DNA of 64,000 nt from assembly GCA_029557895.1 (NCBI GenBank), contig JAKQHT010000025.1:62001-126000 (forward strand), in the 5' to 3' direction. Below the pieces are notes generated by a model. The model had not been told where the DNA came from and did not search any database. It saw only the letters and a program-made list of their open reading frames with translations. The translations under genes and the position numbers were made by a program. Every line of letters begins with the position of its first letter. Positions within the stretch are counted from its first letter, which is position 1. Below, piece by piece: positions 38,627 to 48,978 of the stretch. The DNA comes from Bacteroidota bacterium (lineage in GTDB: Bacteria; Bacteroidota; Bacteroidia; Flavobacteriales; Flavobacteriaceae).

Positions 38627-38695
38627 ATGAAAACATCGATCCTGTTTCTATTTGCATTATTCGAAGAAGCCAAACAGGAACTGAACAATTTATAA
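38627..38695 (+). pseudogene. 22-aa ORF: truncated signal-peptide remnant
   Basis: MKTSILFLFALFEEAKQELNNL*: signal-peptide-like start joined to a short tail. Confidence 0.3.
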
Positions 38696-38702
38696 TACCA
38701 CA

Positions 38703-39353
38703 ATGAAACCATTACTGGCTGCCATAGAACGACCGTTACAGTATTACCGTCAATGGGATTTTCTCATCTTTACGGTATTGACTTTGCTGTCGGTAGTGAA
38801 CGGACAAAGTACCGTTTTCTATCTGCTCTATTTCTTTTGGTGGAATGAGCTTATCCGTTTGGTAGTGGACAGACTGTGCTACAAACGCAATAAAAATGCG
38901 GTGTATGAAATCACACGCAACTCTCGTTTTTTTGAAAGTTTGTTTCTGATGGGGATTTATTGGGTGTTTTTGGTCGTGATTTTCGGGTTCATAGCAGCTG
39001 CAGACAGTCCGGATGCTGTAATAATTGCCAATATGCAGGTGTTGATGTTCCACAATTGGTTTTTCAATGCCAATCTGGTTTTTATTTTGCTCCAACGTTG
39101 GTATCAGCACAAGAGACAGCAACCGCTCCGGGTTTATTTTGAAGCTTTCAATCCCAATACGATCTTGCTGCACATTTCTATCATTATAGGAGCTGCATTG
39201 ATGTTTTTTGTGGTCAGAAACTATCCCGAAACATTTACACCCGAAAACCGCTGGGGTTCGGCGCTCATCATCCTGCCTTTCTTGCTGTTGCGGTTGTTGA
39301 TGCAAAAGCTGACGGCTTCGGATAATGTCATTCAAAAACAAAACAATAATTAA
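38703..39353 (+). CDS. polytopic membrane protein of unknown function
   Basis: about 5-6 hydrophobic segments. Confidence 0.75.
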   Translation: MKPLLAAIERPLQYYRQWDFLIFTVLTLLSVVNGQSTVFYLLYFFWWNELIRLVVDRLCYKRNKNAVYEITRNSRFFESLFLMGIYWVFLVVIFGFIAAADSPDAVIIANMQVLMFHNWFFNANLVFILLQRWYQHKRQQPLRVYFEAFNPNTILLHISIIIGAALMFFVVRNYPETFTPENRWGSALIILPFLLLRLLMQKLTASDNVIQKQNNN

Positions 39354-39371
39354 TCCCAAATACGCAATAAA

Positions 39372-40874
39372 ATGAAAAAATCAATCCTCATACTGCTCAC
39401 GCTCTTGACCGCTATCAGTGGTTTTGGGCAAAATATAGATTGGGCGAATGCACCACGCAATCCCGTTGCGTTTCCATATACGACTAATCATTTTGGTTAT
39501 AAAGGCGATGTGGCTTTGGTAAGCGATGGTCATACCGTTCGGCAGTTTAACAAAGACGGACTGCTGGAAAGAGAATTACAGGGTAAAAACCTGACCGAAT
39601 ATGTCTATGAAGCCGACAAAACATTGGTCGGAATGTATGTGTATAAAAACTATGACGAGCAAGTGAGTTTGACGCTTGTTAAGTTTCATTACAAAGACGG
39701 AAAACTCATCGGTACGCAATCCTCTTACAATGGAGGAGACGACCACAAGCAACTGTTTGAGTATAACGGTAAAGGGCTGTTGTCTGCCATTACCACGCAT
39801 CAAGGAGATACCATCAAAGCCTTTGAATATGACCAAGCGGGCAGGCTTTCCTATATGAAAGATCAAAGCTGGGGGTCGTTGGGTATGGTTTATGAATTCC
39901 GATATACCTATCAGCAACAAAAAGATTGGCTGAAACTATCCATCACAGGCAAAAACATAAAAGACCCCAAAGACAAACCAACATCATCGACCTTTTACTG
40001 CAAAAACGGCATAGAGAGCGAAACGCCCGATTTTAAAACCATAAAAACAGACAACAAAGGCAATCTGCTCAACGACCGGTTTGCCTATCTGTATTTTGAC
40101 GGACAAAAAACCGGAGCCGGATTTCCGCAGGGAACACCAATGTCGGGTTATCTGCTAACCGAAGCCCAAAAGCTATATGCCGGAAAGGATATTCAAGACA
40201 GTAATTGCAACGGGAACTGCAAAGACGGCTGGGGAAGTTTCACTTATCAGAATGGCGACAAGTACGAAGGCTTTTGGAAAGACAGCAAAATGAACGGCTA
40301 TGGGCTGTTTACGTTTAAAAATGCAAAAGCTACCTATGATGGCGAATTTCGGGACAACAGCATAACCGGAATGGGCATACTTACTTACGATGATGGCAAC
40401 AAAACCTATCACGGAGAATTTCAGAGTGGTGTTTTTAGCGGATTTGGCTCTTTACAGGATAAAAAAGCAAATACGTTGCAACTGGGGTTGTTTAAAGACA
40501 ACGTGCTGCACACCGAAGCCAAAGCAACAGGAAATACAACCGCTTGCACCAAAGGCGATTGCCAAAACGAAATTGGAATGTATGTGTATGAAAATGGCGA
40601 TATATTTATAGGGCAATTTGCCAACAGCCAACCTTTTAAAGGTTTATTCTATTACAAGCAAAACGGTACATTCTACATAGGCGAACTCAAAAACATACAA
40701 CCCGAAAATTTTGGAATGTTGATAGAACATAACGGAGCATTCAGTCAAAATGGCTATTGGAAAAACGGAAAGCTGAACGGATTGGGATCAAGCTACAAAA
40801 GAAACAACGGTAACGACAGAGTTAGAGAGATTGGAGAATTTAAAGACGGTACACTGATCAGAAAAATGAATTAA
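39372..40874 (+). CDS. exported protein with YD-like N-terminal repeats and MORN repeats
   Basis: signal peptide; YQNGDKYEGFWKDSKMNGYGLFTF...YDGEFRDNSITGMGILTY. Confidence 0.82.
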   Translation: MKKSILILLTLLTAISGFGQNIDWANAPRNPVAFPYTTNHFGYKGDVALVSDGHTVRQFNKDGLLERELQGKNLTEYVYEADKTLVGMYVYKNYDEQVSLTLVKFHYKDGKLIGTQSSYNGGDDHKQLFEYNGKGLLSAITTHQGDTIKAFEYDQAGRLSYMKDQSWGSLGMVYEFRYTYQQQKDWLKLSITGKNIKDPKDKPTSSTFYCKNGIESETPDFKTIKTDNKGNLLNDRFAYLYFDGQKTGAGFPQGTPMSGYLLTEAQKLYAGKDIQDSNCNGNCKDGWGSFTYQNGDKYEGFWKDSKMNGYGLFTFKNAKATYDGEFRDNSITGMGILTYDDGNKTYHGEFQSGVFSGFGSLQDKKANTLQLGLFKDNVLHTEAKATGNTTACTKGDCQNEIGMYVYENGDIFIGQFANSQPFKGLFYYKQNGTFYIGELKNIQPENFGMLIEHNGAFSQNGYWKNGKLNGLGSSYKRNNGNDRVREIGEFKDGTLIRKMN

Positions 40875-40899
40875 TACAAATTATAAACAGCAAAAAATT

Positions 40900-41727
40900 A
40901 TGAAAGCAACAATCACATTATTACTCATCCTCTTTACAAGCATTGCCACTTTTGGGCAAGTCCCTGATATATCAGGGCAAACCACAACCGAAACCCGTTT
41001 CTATAACAACAAGTATGGCAAATACACCAAAGAAATGGCATTGCAAAAAGTTAATGACTATGTTGCCCGATTAAAAAATGGAGGGTTCGTTTTCAATAAA
41101 ATTGAAGAAAAATCAGCATTTCATTTTACCATAAATTGGCAACAGCAATATGACCAACCTGACAACAAAATGGTTGTTATCATTGAGTATATCATCGGAG
41201 ATAATGATTTAACTTTAAAACTCAAAACCGCCGTCTATTTCAAATCCAAAGCGGATTTTGTAGTTCTTGACAGGAATAGCAAAATCGAAGCTGTAGGGCA
41301 ACTTTATAACAATCAGGTTAGTTTGTTTATTGACGGACTTTTCGATTATATAGGTATTAAAAACAATAAACCTGCCACTTCAACCACCACAGCAGGCTCA
41401 AATACCAATACTACCAACCCATACAGCGGTATGTCCACCGAAGCAGCAGCTTATTTGGCATCCTACAACATAAACCCAAATGGACTGAAAAAATATTTGG
41501 GCAACCAACACAAAAGCTGGGAAGACAAAGGCTATTCTGCCGAAAAAATCACACAGTCTTATGCCGATATGTTCAAAGAAGTATATACCAAAGACAAAAA
41601 AGCCGCTTTTGAATTGATCATTCATATGCCCGACAGTTGGTTGGAGGCAGACAAGCTAAAAAGTGTCTTTTCCCTGCTGACCAAAGAGCAACAACTCTAC
41701 ATCCAGGACGAAGCAAACAGACGTTAA
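40900..41727 (+). CDS. exported protein of unknown function
   Basis: signal peptide MKATITLLLILFTSIATFGQ. Confidence 0.72.
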   Translation: MKATITLLLILFTSIATFGQVPDISGQTTTETRFYNNKYGKYTKEMALQKVNDYVARLKNGGFVFNKIEEKSAFHFTINWQQQYDQPDNKMVVIIEYIIGDNDLTLKLKTAVYFKSKADFVVLDRNSKIEAVGQLYNNQVSLFIDGLFDYIGIKNNKPATSTTTAGSNTNTTNPYSGMSTEAAAYLASYNINPNGLKKYLGNQHKSWEDKGYSAEKITQSYADMFKEVYTKDKKAAFELIIHMPDSWLEADKLKSVFSLLTKEQQLYIQDEANRR

Positions 41728-41743
41728 TTAAATTCAAAATAAT

Positions 41744-42691
41744 ATGAAAACAATTCTAAAACATACCGCCCTATTGCTTTTCCTTGCTCTCGGCTTTACC
41801 TCTACAGCACAGGAAAGCATAAAACCCGAAGATTTCGATTTGCCCGAAAACACTGAAATGGCCTTGGAAATCACCGGTGTATATGATGGAGTGAAACACA
41901 CATTTACGCAAACCAATGCAAAGGAATATCAGTTCAACAGCAACGGACTGCTTGCCCAAGTGAGAGAAATGATTACCGACGGTTTTGGCAGCCAGGATAC
42001 TTACCATTACGATGGGCACGGCGAATTGGTAAAAGTGGATTATCTCCTAGGAACAAGTGCCGGACCAGTAACTGGTTCATCGACCCACAGCATTGAAAAA
42101 GAAGACTACAAAACCACTTATACACGTAAAAATGCCAATGGAGATGTAGAAAGAACCATTGCCTTTTTTAATGAAGCCGGCGAACTGCGTGGCAAAAGTT
42201 TCTATAATGCAAAAAAAGCCCTGGTGAAACAAATTGAGTATGATGGAGCAAAAACATACCGGATCAGGGAATTCAAGCTTAATAAAGTGGTTTCTGACAT
42301 TGTTTATGAAAATAATGAAGAGGGAAAACTGGCAAAAAAACTGAAATATACCGAACCTGGCAAAACACCTAGCAAGGAGCAGCTGACAACAATCAGTTAC
42401 AATGAAAAAGGTGACGCTGATAAAATGTTCGTACACTACGACAACGAACCGGGAACGACACCCAGGGTAATGAATACCCATACAATGGAATATGTGTATG
42501 ACGACGATATCTGGGTGGCACGCATAGAATACAGGCACGGCTACTATAAGCCCAGTCCGACATTGGATATAACACTGCGCCGTATCAAGACAGCGGATAA
42601 AATGTATACCCCAAAAGACGAAAAATCCTTGCTGGATTTCTGCAAGCAAGTGTATCAGCATTACCTGGATACAGAAAACAAGCAAGACTAA
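41744..42691 (+). CDS. exported YD-like repeat protein of unknown function
   Basis: signal peptide; YQFNSNGLLAQVREM, YHYDGHGELVKVDY. Confidence 0.72.
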   Translation: MKTILKHTALLLFLALGFTSTAQESIKPEDFDLPENTEMALEITGVYDGVKHTFTQTNAKEYQFNSNGLLAQVREMITDGFGSQDTYHYDGHGELVKVDYLLGTSAGPVTGSSTHSIEKEDYKTTYTRKNANGDVERTIAFFNEAGELRGKSFYNAKKALVKQIEYDGAKTYRIREFKLNKVVSDIVYENNEEGKLAKKLKYTEPGKTPSKEQLTTISYNEKGDADKMFVHYDNEPGTTPRVMNTHTMEYVYDDDIWVARIEYRHGYYKPSPTLDITLRRIKTADKMYTPKDEKSLLDFCKQVYQHYLDTENKQD

Positions 42692-42705
42692 TAAACCGGA
42701 ACAGA

Positions 42706-43655
42706 ATGAAATACACGATTACAACTTTAATGATGATTGCGGCCTTTGTCGCTACTGCCCAACAGTATGTAGCACAGCATCTCACACCGCCCAAAACCTA
42801 TTGGCAATCCTTTGGCTATCAAAAACAGCCCGACCACGTACAAACGGTGCAATACAAAAGCGATAGCCTCGGTTATGAGCCTACTGCGGTTTTGGTAAAA
42901 TCGTTCAACAAAGAGGGTTTTCTTATTCAGGATTACACCCATATTTTGGGCAATTTTGCCAGTGAAACGGCACACAATTATGTGTACAAAAACGGCGTCC
43001 TGGACAGCATCAACACCTTGACAACCAATCAAGATTTCAGCTCAACCAGAAATTGAATTATAACCCAAAAGGCCAGCTTGTCCATATTATATCAACAGGA
43101 AAATATTCCGAATACACCGATACTTTTACTTATTATGAAAATGGAATGGTCAAAACCATTCAACGAAAATACAAAGACAAAAGCACAACAACTACATCGT
43201 ACGACCATAAGAAGAACGTAGTAACCGAAACCGATAAACGAGCCAATGGCAAAATCGCTACCACAACCTATGTATATAACGTAGATGAATTGTTCGCAAC
43301 GATTGATGGTAAAAATACCGTCAGGTTTCACAACACCTACCACAATTACGATTTTGAAGTACAAGTCGAAGGCGATGCTTTGCAGTATGCGATAGAAAAA
43401 CGCAGATTGTTCCAGCAAGACGAGCAATATCTCGGCAAACTATCAAAGGAGAAAAATGGGAAAATCGTGTTTGACATTCCTGCCATTTCCCGAAACGATA
43501 ATGGCGACATCATACGCCAACTGCAATTGGACAAAACGAGCAAGCAGACACGCAGGAGATTGTGGTTTAGCAAATACGTCTATGCAGACGGCACCACAAG
43601 CGGCAGCACCGATTATGATTTGCTGTTCGGACAACGAGTAGAAAAAATGAAATAA
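42706..43655 (+). pseudogene. exported YD-like protein split by a frameshift near 43030-43053
   Basis: ORFs 42706-43056 and 43053-43655 together resemble neighbour 41744-42691; homology-like reading continues across the frame change. Confidence 0.65.
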
Positions 43656-43664
43656 CGCCATCCA

Positions 43665-44675
43665 ATGAAAGAAAAGTTACCGCTCAACGAGCAAGACATC
43701 AAAAAGTTGTGGAAGCACCTGTTGCCGACGATACTATTTCCGTTTGTGGCAGCAGGTATGTTTTATGCTTTCTTTTTGGTTTTCTTTAAAGATACAGGCT
43801 TTTTTCAAGATAAAATTGGTCTGTATATGCTCGTGGGCTTTAGTGTATTTTTCTTCGGCATTATTGCTTGGATGATTTGGGGCTATGCCATTGATTTGCG
43901 GAGGGGCTTCAAATATAGGATAGAGGGAAAAATAACCGACAAAGAATTAAGGGTACATACCTCTACCTCACATTCTTCGGGAGGCAAAACAGGCAGCGGC
44001 AGTACACACAGTTCCACCACACGGCATTATTCCGTAGAAATCGAAGGTGTGCAGTATTCCATAGAGCAGGAACATTATGGAAAACTACAAGTAGGTGCAG
44101 CTATCATCATCGAAAAAGCACCAAAATCGCACCTTACCTTATTTTTAGAAGTAGGTAAAACCGATGAATTACCACCCGAAAAATCAATAGAAGCAGATGA
44201 CGACAAACGGAAATTTTTGAGCAGCACACCGAGAAAAGCATATTTTACACAAGACGATTACAAGGCATTGAAAAGAGGGTTTTGGGGCAAGGCAAAATTC
44301 AGATTGATTGCATTAACGGTAATGGGGTTATTGGTTGTGCCGTTTTTGGTGGGCAAAATGCAGATAAATATATTTTTCCTGTTTCCGTTGATGCTGATTG
44401 CCATATACCAATTCTGGAAGTTCAACAAGGAATGGAGGTTATACTACCGCAATAAACAATATGCTTACAAAGAGGGCATTCCTACTATTGTGCAAGACAA
44501 ATCCAAATACAATCGTTCAAACAATGTAAAAACTTCGGGAGGAACTATCAGGGTAAAGGACAAACTGTACGCACAATTAAATGTTGGCGACAAAATCATA
44601 TTATACAAACCTGCCAAAGGCAATCAGATTTTGAGCATCACGACTGCTGCCCATGAAGAAATCTATGTGATGTAA
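43665..44675 (+). CDS. membrane protein with two TM/soluble repeats (DUF3592-like)
   Basis: two TM pairs each followed by a beta-rich segment. Confidence 0.65.
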   Translation: MKEKLPLNEQDIKKLWKHLLPTILFPFVAAGMFYAFFLVFFKDTGFFQDKIGLYMLVGFSVFFFGIIAWMIWGYAIDLRRGFKYRIEGKITDKELRVHTSTSHSSGGKTGSGSTHSSTTRHYSVEIEGVQYSIEQEHYGKLQVGAAIIIEKAPKSHLTLFLEVGKTDELPPEKSIEADDDKRKFLSSTPRKAYFTQDDYKALKRGFWGKAKFRLIALTVMGLLVVPFLVGKMQINIFFLFPLMLIAIYQFWKFNKEWRLYYRNKQYAYKEGIPTIVQDKSKYNRSNNVKTSGGTIRVKDKLYAQLNVGDKIILYKPAKGNQILSITTAAHEEIYVM

Positions 44676-44705
44676 TGAATAATGGAATGAACAAAGTAGA
44701 AGCAG

Positions 44706-45758
44706 ATGAAAACGATAATACATAAAATTTTAGGTACAGCATTTTTGCTGATGGCTGTTCTGTTTTCCCAAAAAGTCTTTGCCAATGCCGCACAGCCCGG
44801 CATTTGGAACGCAGGCGGTACAGTCTTTACGATGCTTTATCCCGAAGATTCCGCCACTTTCAAAAAAGTGCAGATGCAGCAGGAACGGATTTATATTCAG
44901 CTATACAAAGGCTTTGCGGTGGTCAAAGGCACATACCTGTTTCGCAATACCACAGACGAAGCGCTCAACTTTAAAATGGGCTATCCTGTCAATGGCATTT
45001 ATTCCGGTGGCGATGCAGAACTAAACCAAGTTACGCTCGATAGCTTAAGCCAATTTAAAATCAGAGCCAAAAACAAATGGTTGCTTTTGCAGGAAAAACC
45101 CAACAGGGAATACGACAATATCATCGCATTTAGCGACAACTGGAAAGTATGGGAAATGTCATTTGCCCCCAATGAAAGCCAAACAGTGGAAGTATATTTT
45201 ATCGTGAATACCAATGAAGCCGGTGTGCGAAGTGGATACAACAAGAAACGAAAAAACGCTTTTATCTACCTGTTGGAAAGCGGTAGCGTGTGGCATCAAC
45301 CGATTGAAAAAGGAAACTTCTACGTACAGCTAATGGACGGTCTGACACCGAAAGATGTGCAGGGCTTGTCATCGGGCTTTAGTTTCCGTTACAATGAAAT
45401 ACACCAACTGTACAGCGGAACAAAAACTAACTTTTCGCCTACACCAAAAGACAATTTAGTAGCAACCTATTATGAACGCAACGAACACTTTGTATTTGAT
45501 AATGCACTCGTCCAAACAGAAAACCTCTTTGCAAAAATTGATGAATTGAGCCGTATGTCTTTAGAAACCTTAACCTACACCAAAGTAGCTATTGGAGACC
45601 CTTGCGAAGTGGAAACCACATTTTTAGGTTATTTACCAATGGCGCTTACCCTATTTGTGATTTATGCACCGTTTATTATTGGGATTATTGTTGTAGCCAT
45701 CATCATTTGGGCAATCGTGAAATGGAATAAAATCAGAAGAAAAAAGAAAGGAGCTTGA
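44706..45758 (+). CDS. exported protein with C-terminal TM anchor (DUF4424-like)
   Basis: signal peptide and C-terminal TM followed by Lys/Arg-rich tail. Confidence 0.65.
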   Translation: MKTIIHKILGTAFLLMAVLFSQKVFANAAQPGIWNAGGTVFTMLYPEDSATFKKVQMQQERIYIQLYKGFAVVKGTYLFRNTTDEALNFKMGYPVNGIYSGGDAELNQVTLDSLSQFKIRAKNKWLLLQEKPNREYDNIIAFSDNWKVWEMSFAPNESQTVEVYFIVNTNEAGVRSGYNKKRKNAFIYLLESGSVWHQPIEKGNFYVQLMDGLTPKDVQGLSSGFSFRYNEIHQLYSGTKTNFSPTPKDNLVATYYERNEHFVFDNALVQTENLFAKIDELSRMSLETLTYTKVAIGDPCEVETTFLGYLPMALTLFVIYAPFIIGIIVVAIIIWAIVKWNKIRRKKKGA

Positions 45759-45759
45759 T

Positions 45760-46101
45760 ATGGTAGCTTTAGCCTTATTATTTATCGTGATTATCGGACT
45801 GTTATTGTGGATAGTACGGTTGTTGCAAGATTTTTTTAAAGCTTACAATAGTTTGAATGAAAATGCCTTTACAGCCGAGTTTGAAGATAAACTACAGAAA
45901 CAAAAAAACATAATTTCCTGTCAAGAAAGGAACAGTGAAATCAATACCGTTATCAACAAACGACTTACGGAATTGGATCAAAAATTTCCAGCTTCACTAA
46001 CACAAATCGAACATCCTGAAATGCTTACATCTGCATTTAAGCAAGCACTACATTCTTCATTGAACTTGCTCAAAGAAACCGAATATAAACACAAGCCATA
46101 A
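45760..46101 (+). CDS. small membrane protein of unknown function
   Basis: 113 aa, single N-terminal TM, starts 1 nt after preceding gene. Confidence 0.65.
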   Translation: MVALALLFIVIIGLLLWIVRLLQDFFKAYNSLNENAFTAEFEDKLQKQKNIISCQERNSEINTVINKRLTELDQKFPASLTQIEHPEMLTSAFKQALHSSLNLLKETEYKHKP

Positions 46102-46149
46102 AATAAATTTATACTTTTATCTCCATATTAATCAAACTAAATCTATCGT

Positions 46150-47961
46150 ATGCAGTTGAAACGGATTATATGGATTATTTGTGTCGGGGTGTTTTCTCTG
46201 AATGCGTTTGCACAGGAACTGACTTTGACGGACAGCATCAGGCAATCCGTACAGAAAGAAAGCGATTACAATCAAAAGATTGAAATCCTGCAAAAAAGCA
46301 TCTTAAATATTTATTCTACCAAATTTGATGAAACCATTGAACTGGCTCGTTTTGGCTATGACCTTGCCCGTCAGAAAAATGACAAAGTAAACAAAGGCGA
46401 TTTTATGCGGACAATCGGTCGGGCATTGATGAAGAAAGGTAACATTGACAGTGCTTCTGTCTACTATCATAAAGCCCTTTCCGAATTGGAGAACAGTGGT
46501 GATAGTGAAAAGTTGGGTTTGCTGTACGATGATATGGCAAGGATTTTCCGCAAATTGCATCAGCCCGAACGGGCTTTGGGCTTTTACGATAAAGCATTAG
46601 AACTGTATGAAGCAAGTAACGATTTAGAGGGCATTGCCCGCATCAACAATGAAAGCGGTGTGGTTTTTCGGGATGAGTACAATGATTATGAAGAAGCCAA
46701 AAGGCGGTTTGAAAAATCTCTGAAAATTCAGACACAACGAAAAGATACATTAGGAATTGGTTACTCGCTGGAATTTTTGGGTTACAACGAATTGATGCAG
46801 AAAAATTACGCATCGGCTGAAAGCTATTTGAAACAGGCACTGGAAGTCAGAAAAAAAGGAAAAGACGATTTTGCTTTAATGCTCAATTACACTGCATTGG
46901 GCGAGTATTATAAAGCAACTAAAAACTATTCGGTTTCCAATGAATATTTCCAAAAAAGCAATGAGGTTGCCCAAAAAATCAAATTTCCCGATATACAGCA
47001 GTACAACTATCAGCAGATTACCGACAATTTTGAAAGTCAGGGAAATTATGCAGAAGCCTACAAATCGCTTAAAGCATTTAATGTGCTCAACGATAGTTTG
47101 TACAATGCAGAAAAACTAAAAAATGTAGAAGAAATTACGACCAAATACGAAACTGCAGAAAAGGAAAAGCAAATACTGCAACACAAAGCAGCAATTACCA
47201 ATCGCAACTTTTGGATTTTCGGATTGGTAACATTGGCAGTCATTATCGGGTTGATGGGCTTCTTGCTGTACAAACAGCAAGTGCTTAAAAACATCAGGCA
47301 GCAGAAAGATAACGAGCTTAAACTCGCTTTGGAAAAAATTGAAAGCCAAAACCGATTGCAAGAACAGCGTTTGGCAATATCACGGGATTTACACGATAAT
47401 ATCGGGGCACAGCTATCATTTATCGTTTCGGCAATCGACACCATTAAATATTATGTTAACGACAAAAATGATAAACTGACCGAAAAATTGGAAAATATCG
47501 GTGCATTTGCAAAAGAAACTATACAGGAGCTGCGTGATACGATTTGGGCGATGAACAAATCGGACATTATGCTGAAAGATTTGCAATCCCGCATTGCCAA
47601 CTTCATCGAAAAAGCCAAACAGTCCCAACACAATATCAATATTTCGGTCGAAGCGGACAAAAGCATTTCGGCAGATCTGAAATTCACGGCATTACAAGGG
47701 CTGAACATTTTTCGTATCATTCAGGAAGCGACCAACAATTCTTTGAAATATGCCGAAGCCAACCATATTCAAATCCAAATTTCCCAAAAGGAAAACAATG
47801 TAAATTTCTTGGTGCAAGACGATGGAAAAGGTTTTGTAGAAACGGAAGTAGAAGCAGGAAACGGACTGCTGAATATGCGGAAACGAGCCGAAGAATTGGG
47901 TGGAGAACTCATACTATTATCAGAAGCGGGCAAGGGAACAACCATTACGTTCAACGTATAA
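46150..47961 (+). CDS. TPR-containing sensor histidine kinase (HisKA_3 type)
   Basis: TPR array, one TM, SRDLHDNIGAQLSFI phosphoacceptor motif, DDGKGF ATPase motif. Confidence 0.92.
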   Translation: MQLKRIIWIICVGVFSLNAFAQELTLTDSIRQSVQKESDYNQKIEILQKSILNIYSTKFDETIELARFGYDLARQKNDKVNKGDFMRTIGRALMKKGNIDSASVYYHKALSELENSGDSEKLGLLYDDMARIFRKLHQPERALGFYDKALELYEASNDLEGIARINNESGVVFRDEYNDYEEAKRRFEKSLKIQTQRKDTLGIGYSLEFLGYNELMQKNYASAESYLKQALEVRKKGKDDFALMLNYTALGEYYKATKNYSVSNEYFQKSNEVAQKIKFPDIQQYNYQQITDNFESQGNYAEAYKSLKAFNVLNDSLYNAEKLKNVEEITTKYETAEKEKQILQHKAAITNRNFWIFGLVTLAVIIGLMGFLLYKQQVLKNIRQQKDNELKLALEKIESQNRLQEQRLAISRDLHDNIGAQLSFIVSAIDTIKYYVNDKNDKLTEKLENIGAFAKETIQELRDTIWAMNKSDIMLKDLQSRIANFIEKAKQSQHNINISVEADKSISADLKFTALQGLNIFRIIQEATNNSLKYAEANHIQIQISQKENNVNFLVQDDGKGFVETEVEAGNGLLNMRKRAEELGGELILLSEAGKGTTITFNV

Positions 47962-47986
47962 CTGAATTTAACTACAAATACCGAAT

Positions 47987-48643
47987 GTGATGAAAACAAG
48001 AATAGCCATCATAGAAGACAATAACTTTCTGATAAAAAGCGTCAAGGAAAAACTATCGTTTTTTGAAGACATAAGCATTTCCTTTACCGCCAACAACGGG
48101 TTGGAATGTATGGATAAATTGGACGGAGATACCCGAACAGATCTAATCCTGATGGATATTGAAATGCCGAAAATGAACGGCATTGAAGCCACCGCTTTGG
48201 TCAAACAGAAATATCCGCAGATAAAAATCATAATGCTGACAGTGTTTGATGACGATGACAATATCTTTCAAGCCATACAATCGGGAGCAGACGGCTATCT
48301 GTTGAAAGATACGGCACCGCAGGCACTCTACGATGCCATTATCCAAACTTTGGAGGGCGGTGCAGTTATGACACCATCCATCGCTATGAAAACACTCAAT
48401 CTTTTGCGTTCGCCTTTATCTTTAGAAACCGATGAGGAGGAAGATGAAACCATAAAACTGACAAGCAGGGAAACCGATGTGTTGGAACAATTATCAACGG
48501 GATTACCTTATACCGCCATTGCCGAAAACCTGTGTATTTCTCCTTCTACAGTCCGCAGGCATATCGAAAATATTTACCAAAAATTACAGGTGCATTCCAA
48601 AACCGAAGCCATTGCTTTGGCAAAAAAGAAACGGTTTATATAA
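47987..48643 (+). CDS. NarL-type response regulator
   Basis: IIEDN, LILMDIEMPKMNGIE, HTH LTSRETDVLEQLSTGLPYTAIAENLCISPSTVRRHIENIYQKL. Confidence 0.93.
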   Translation: MMKTRIAIIEDNNFLIKSVKEKLSFFEDISISFTANNGLECMDKLDGDTRTDLILMDIEMPKMNGIEATALVKQKYPQIKIIMLTVFDDDDNIFQAIQSGADGYLLKDTAPQALYDAIIQTLEGGAVMTPSIAMKTLNLLRSPLSLETDEEEDETIKLTSRETDVLEQLSTGLPYTAIAENLCISPSTVRRHIENIYQKLQVHSKTEAIALAKKKRFI

Positions 48644-48978
48644 GTTTTTGGCAATTTGCTAATTGTCATTACCTTGTCTCTTGTTGTTTTTTTTGGACCA
48701 TTATTCTTAAGGTTGAACATTGCTTTAAAAAGCAGGTTTGGTCGTTTCAATACCTGTCAATTTAATACAAATAAAACTTTACTGATTGAATAATACAGGA
48801 AGATACCGATCGATATATCTTGTATTACACTTGTTCAGATAATTTTTTGTCAACAAAATAGAAGGTGACAAATAAAAATGAATTTATGGCCAACGAAAAT
48901 TGTACTTGTTCTCATGCATCAACAAAATTAGCGAAACCTTAATTCCAAATTGAATTTCAAATTGGTAAAGTAACAGCA

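Noticed and set aside
38736-39359. 207-aa minus ORF opposite the membrane protein
   Set aside because: Plus-strand ORF has coherent TM pattern and operon spacing; minus one does not.
42077-42685. 202-aa minus ORF in the novel run
   Set aside because: Mirrors the plus-strand exported protein; Cys/Phe-rich translation typical of antisense reading.
39372-43655. YD/MORN proteins as Rhs-type polymorphic toxins
   Set aside because: No RHS core boundary motif, toxin C-terminus or immunity gene seen; proteins are small exported ones.
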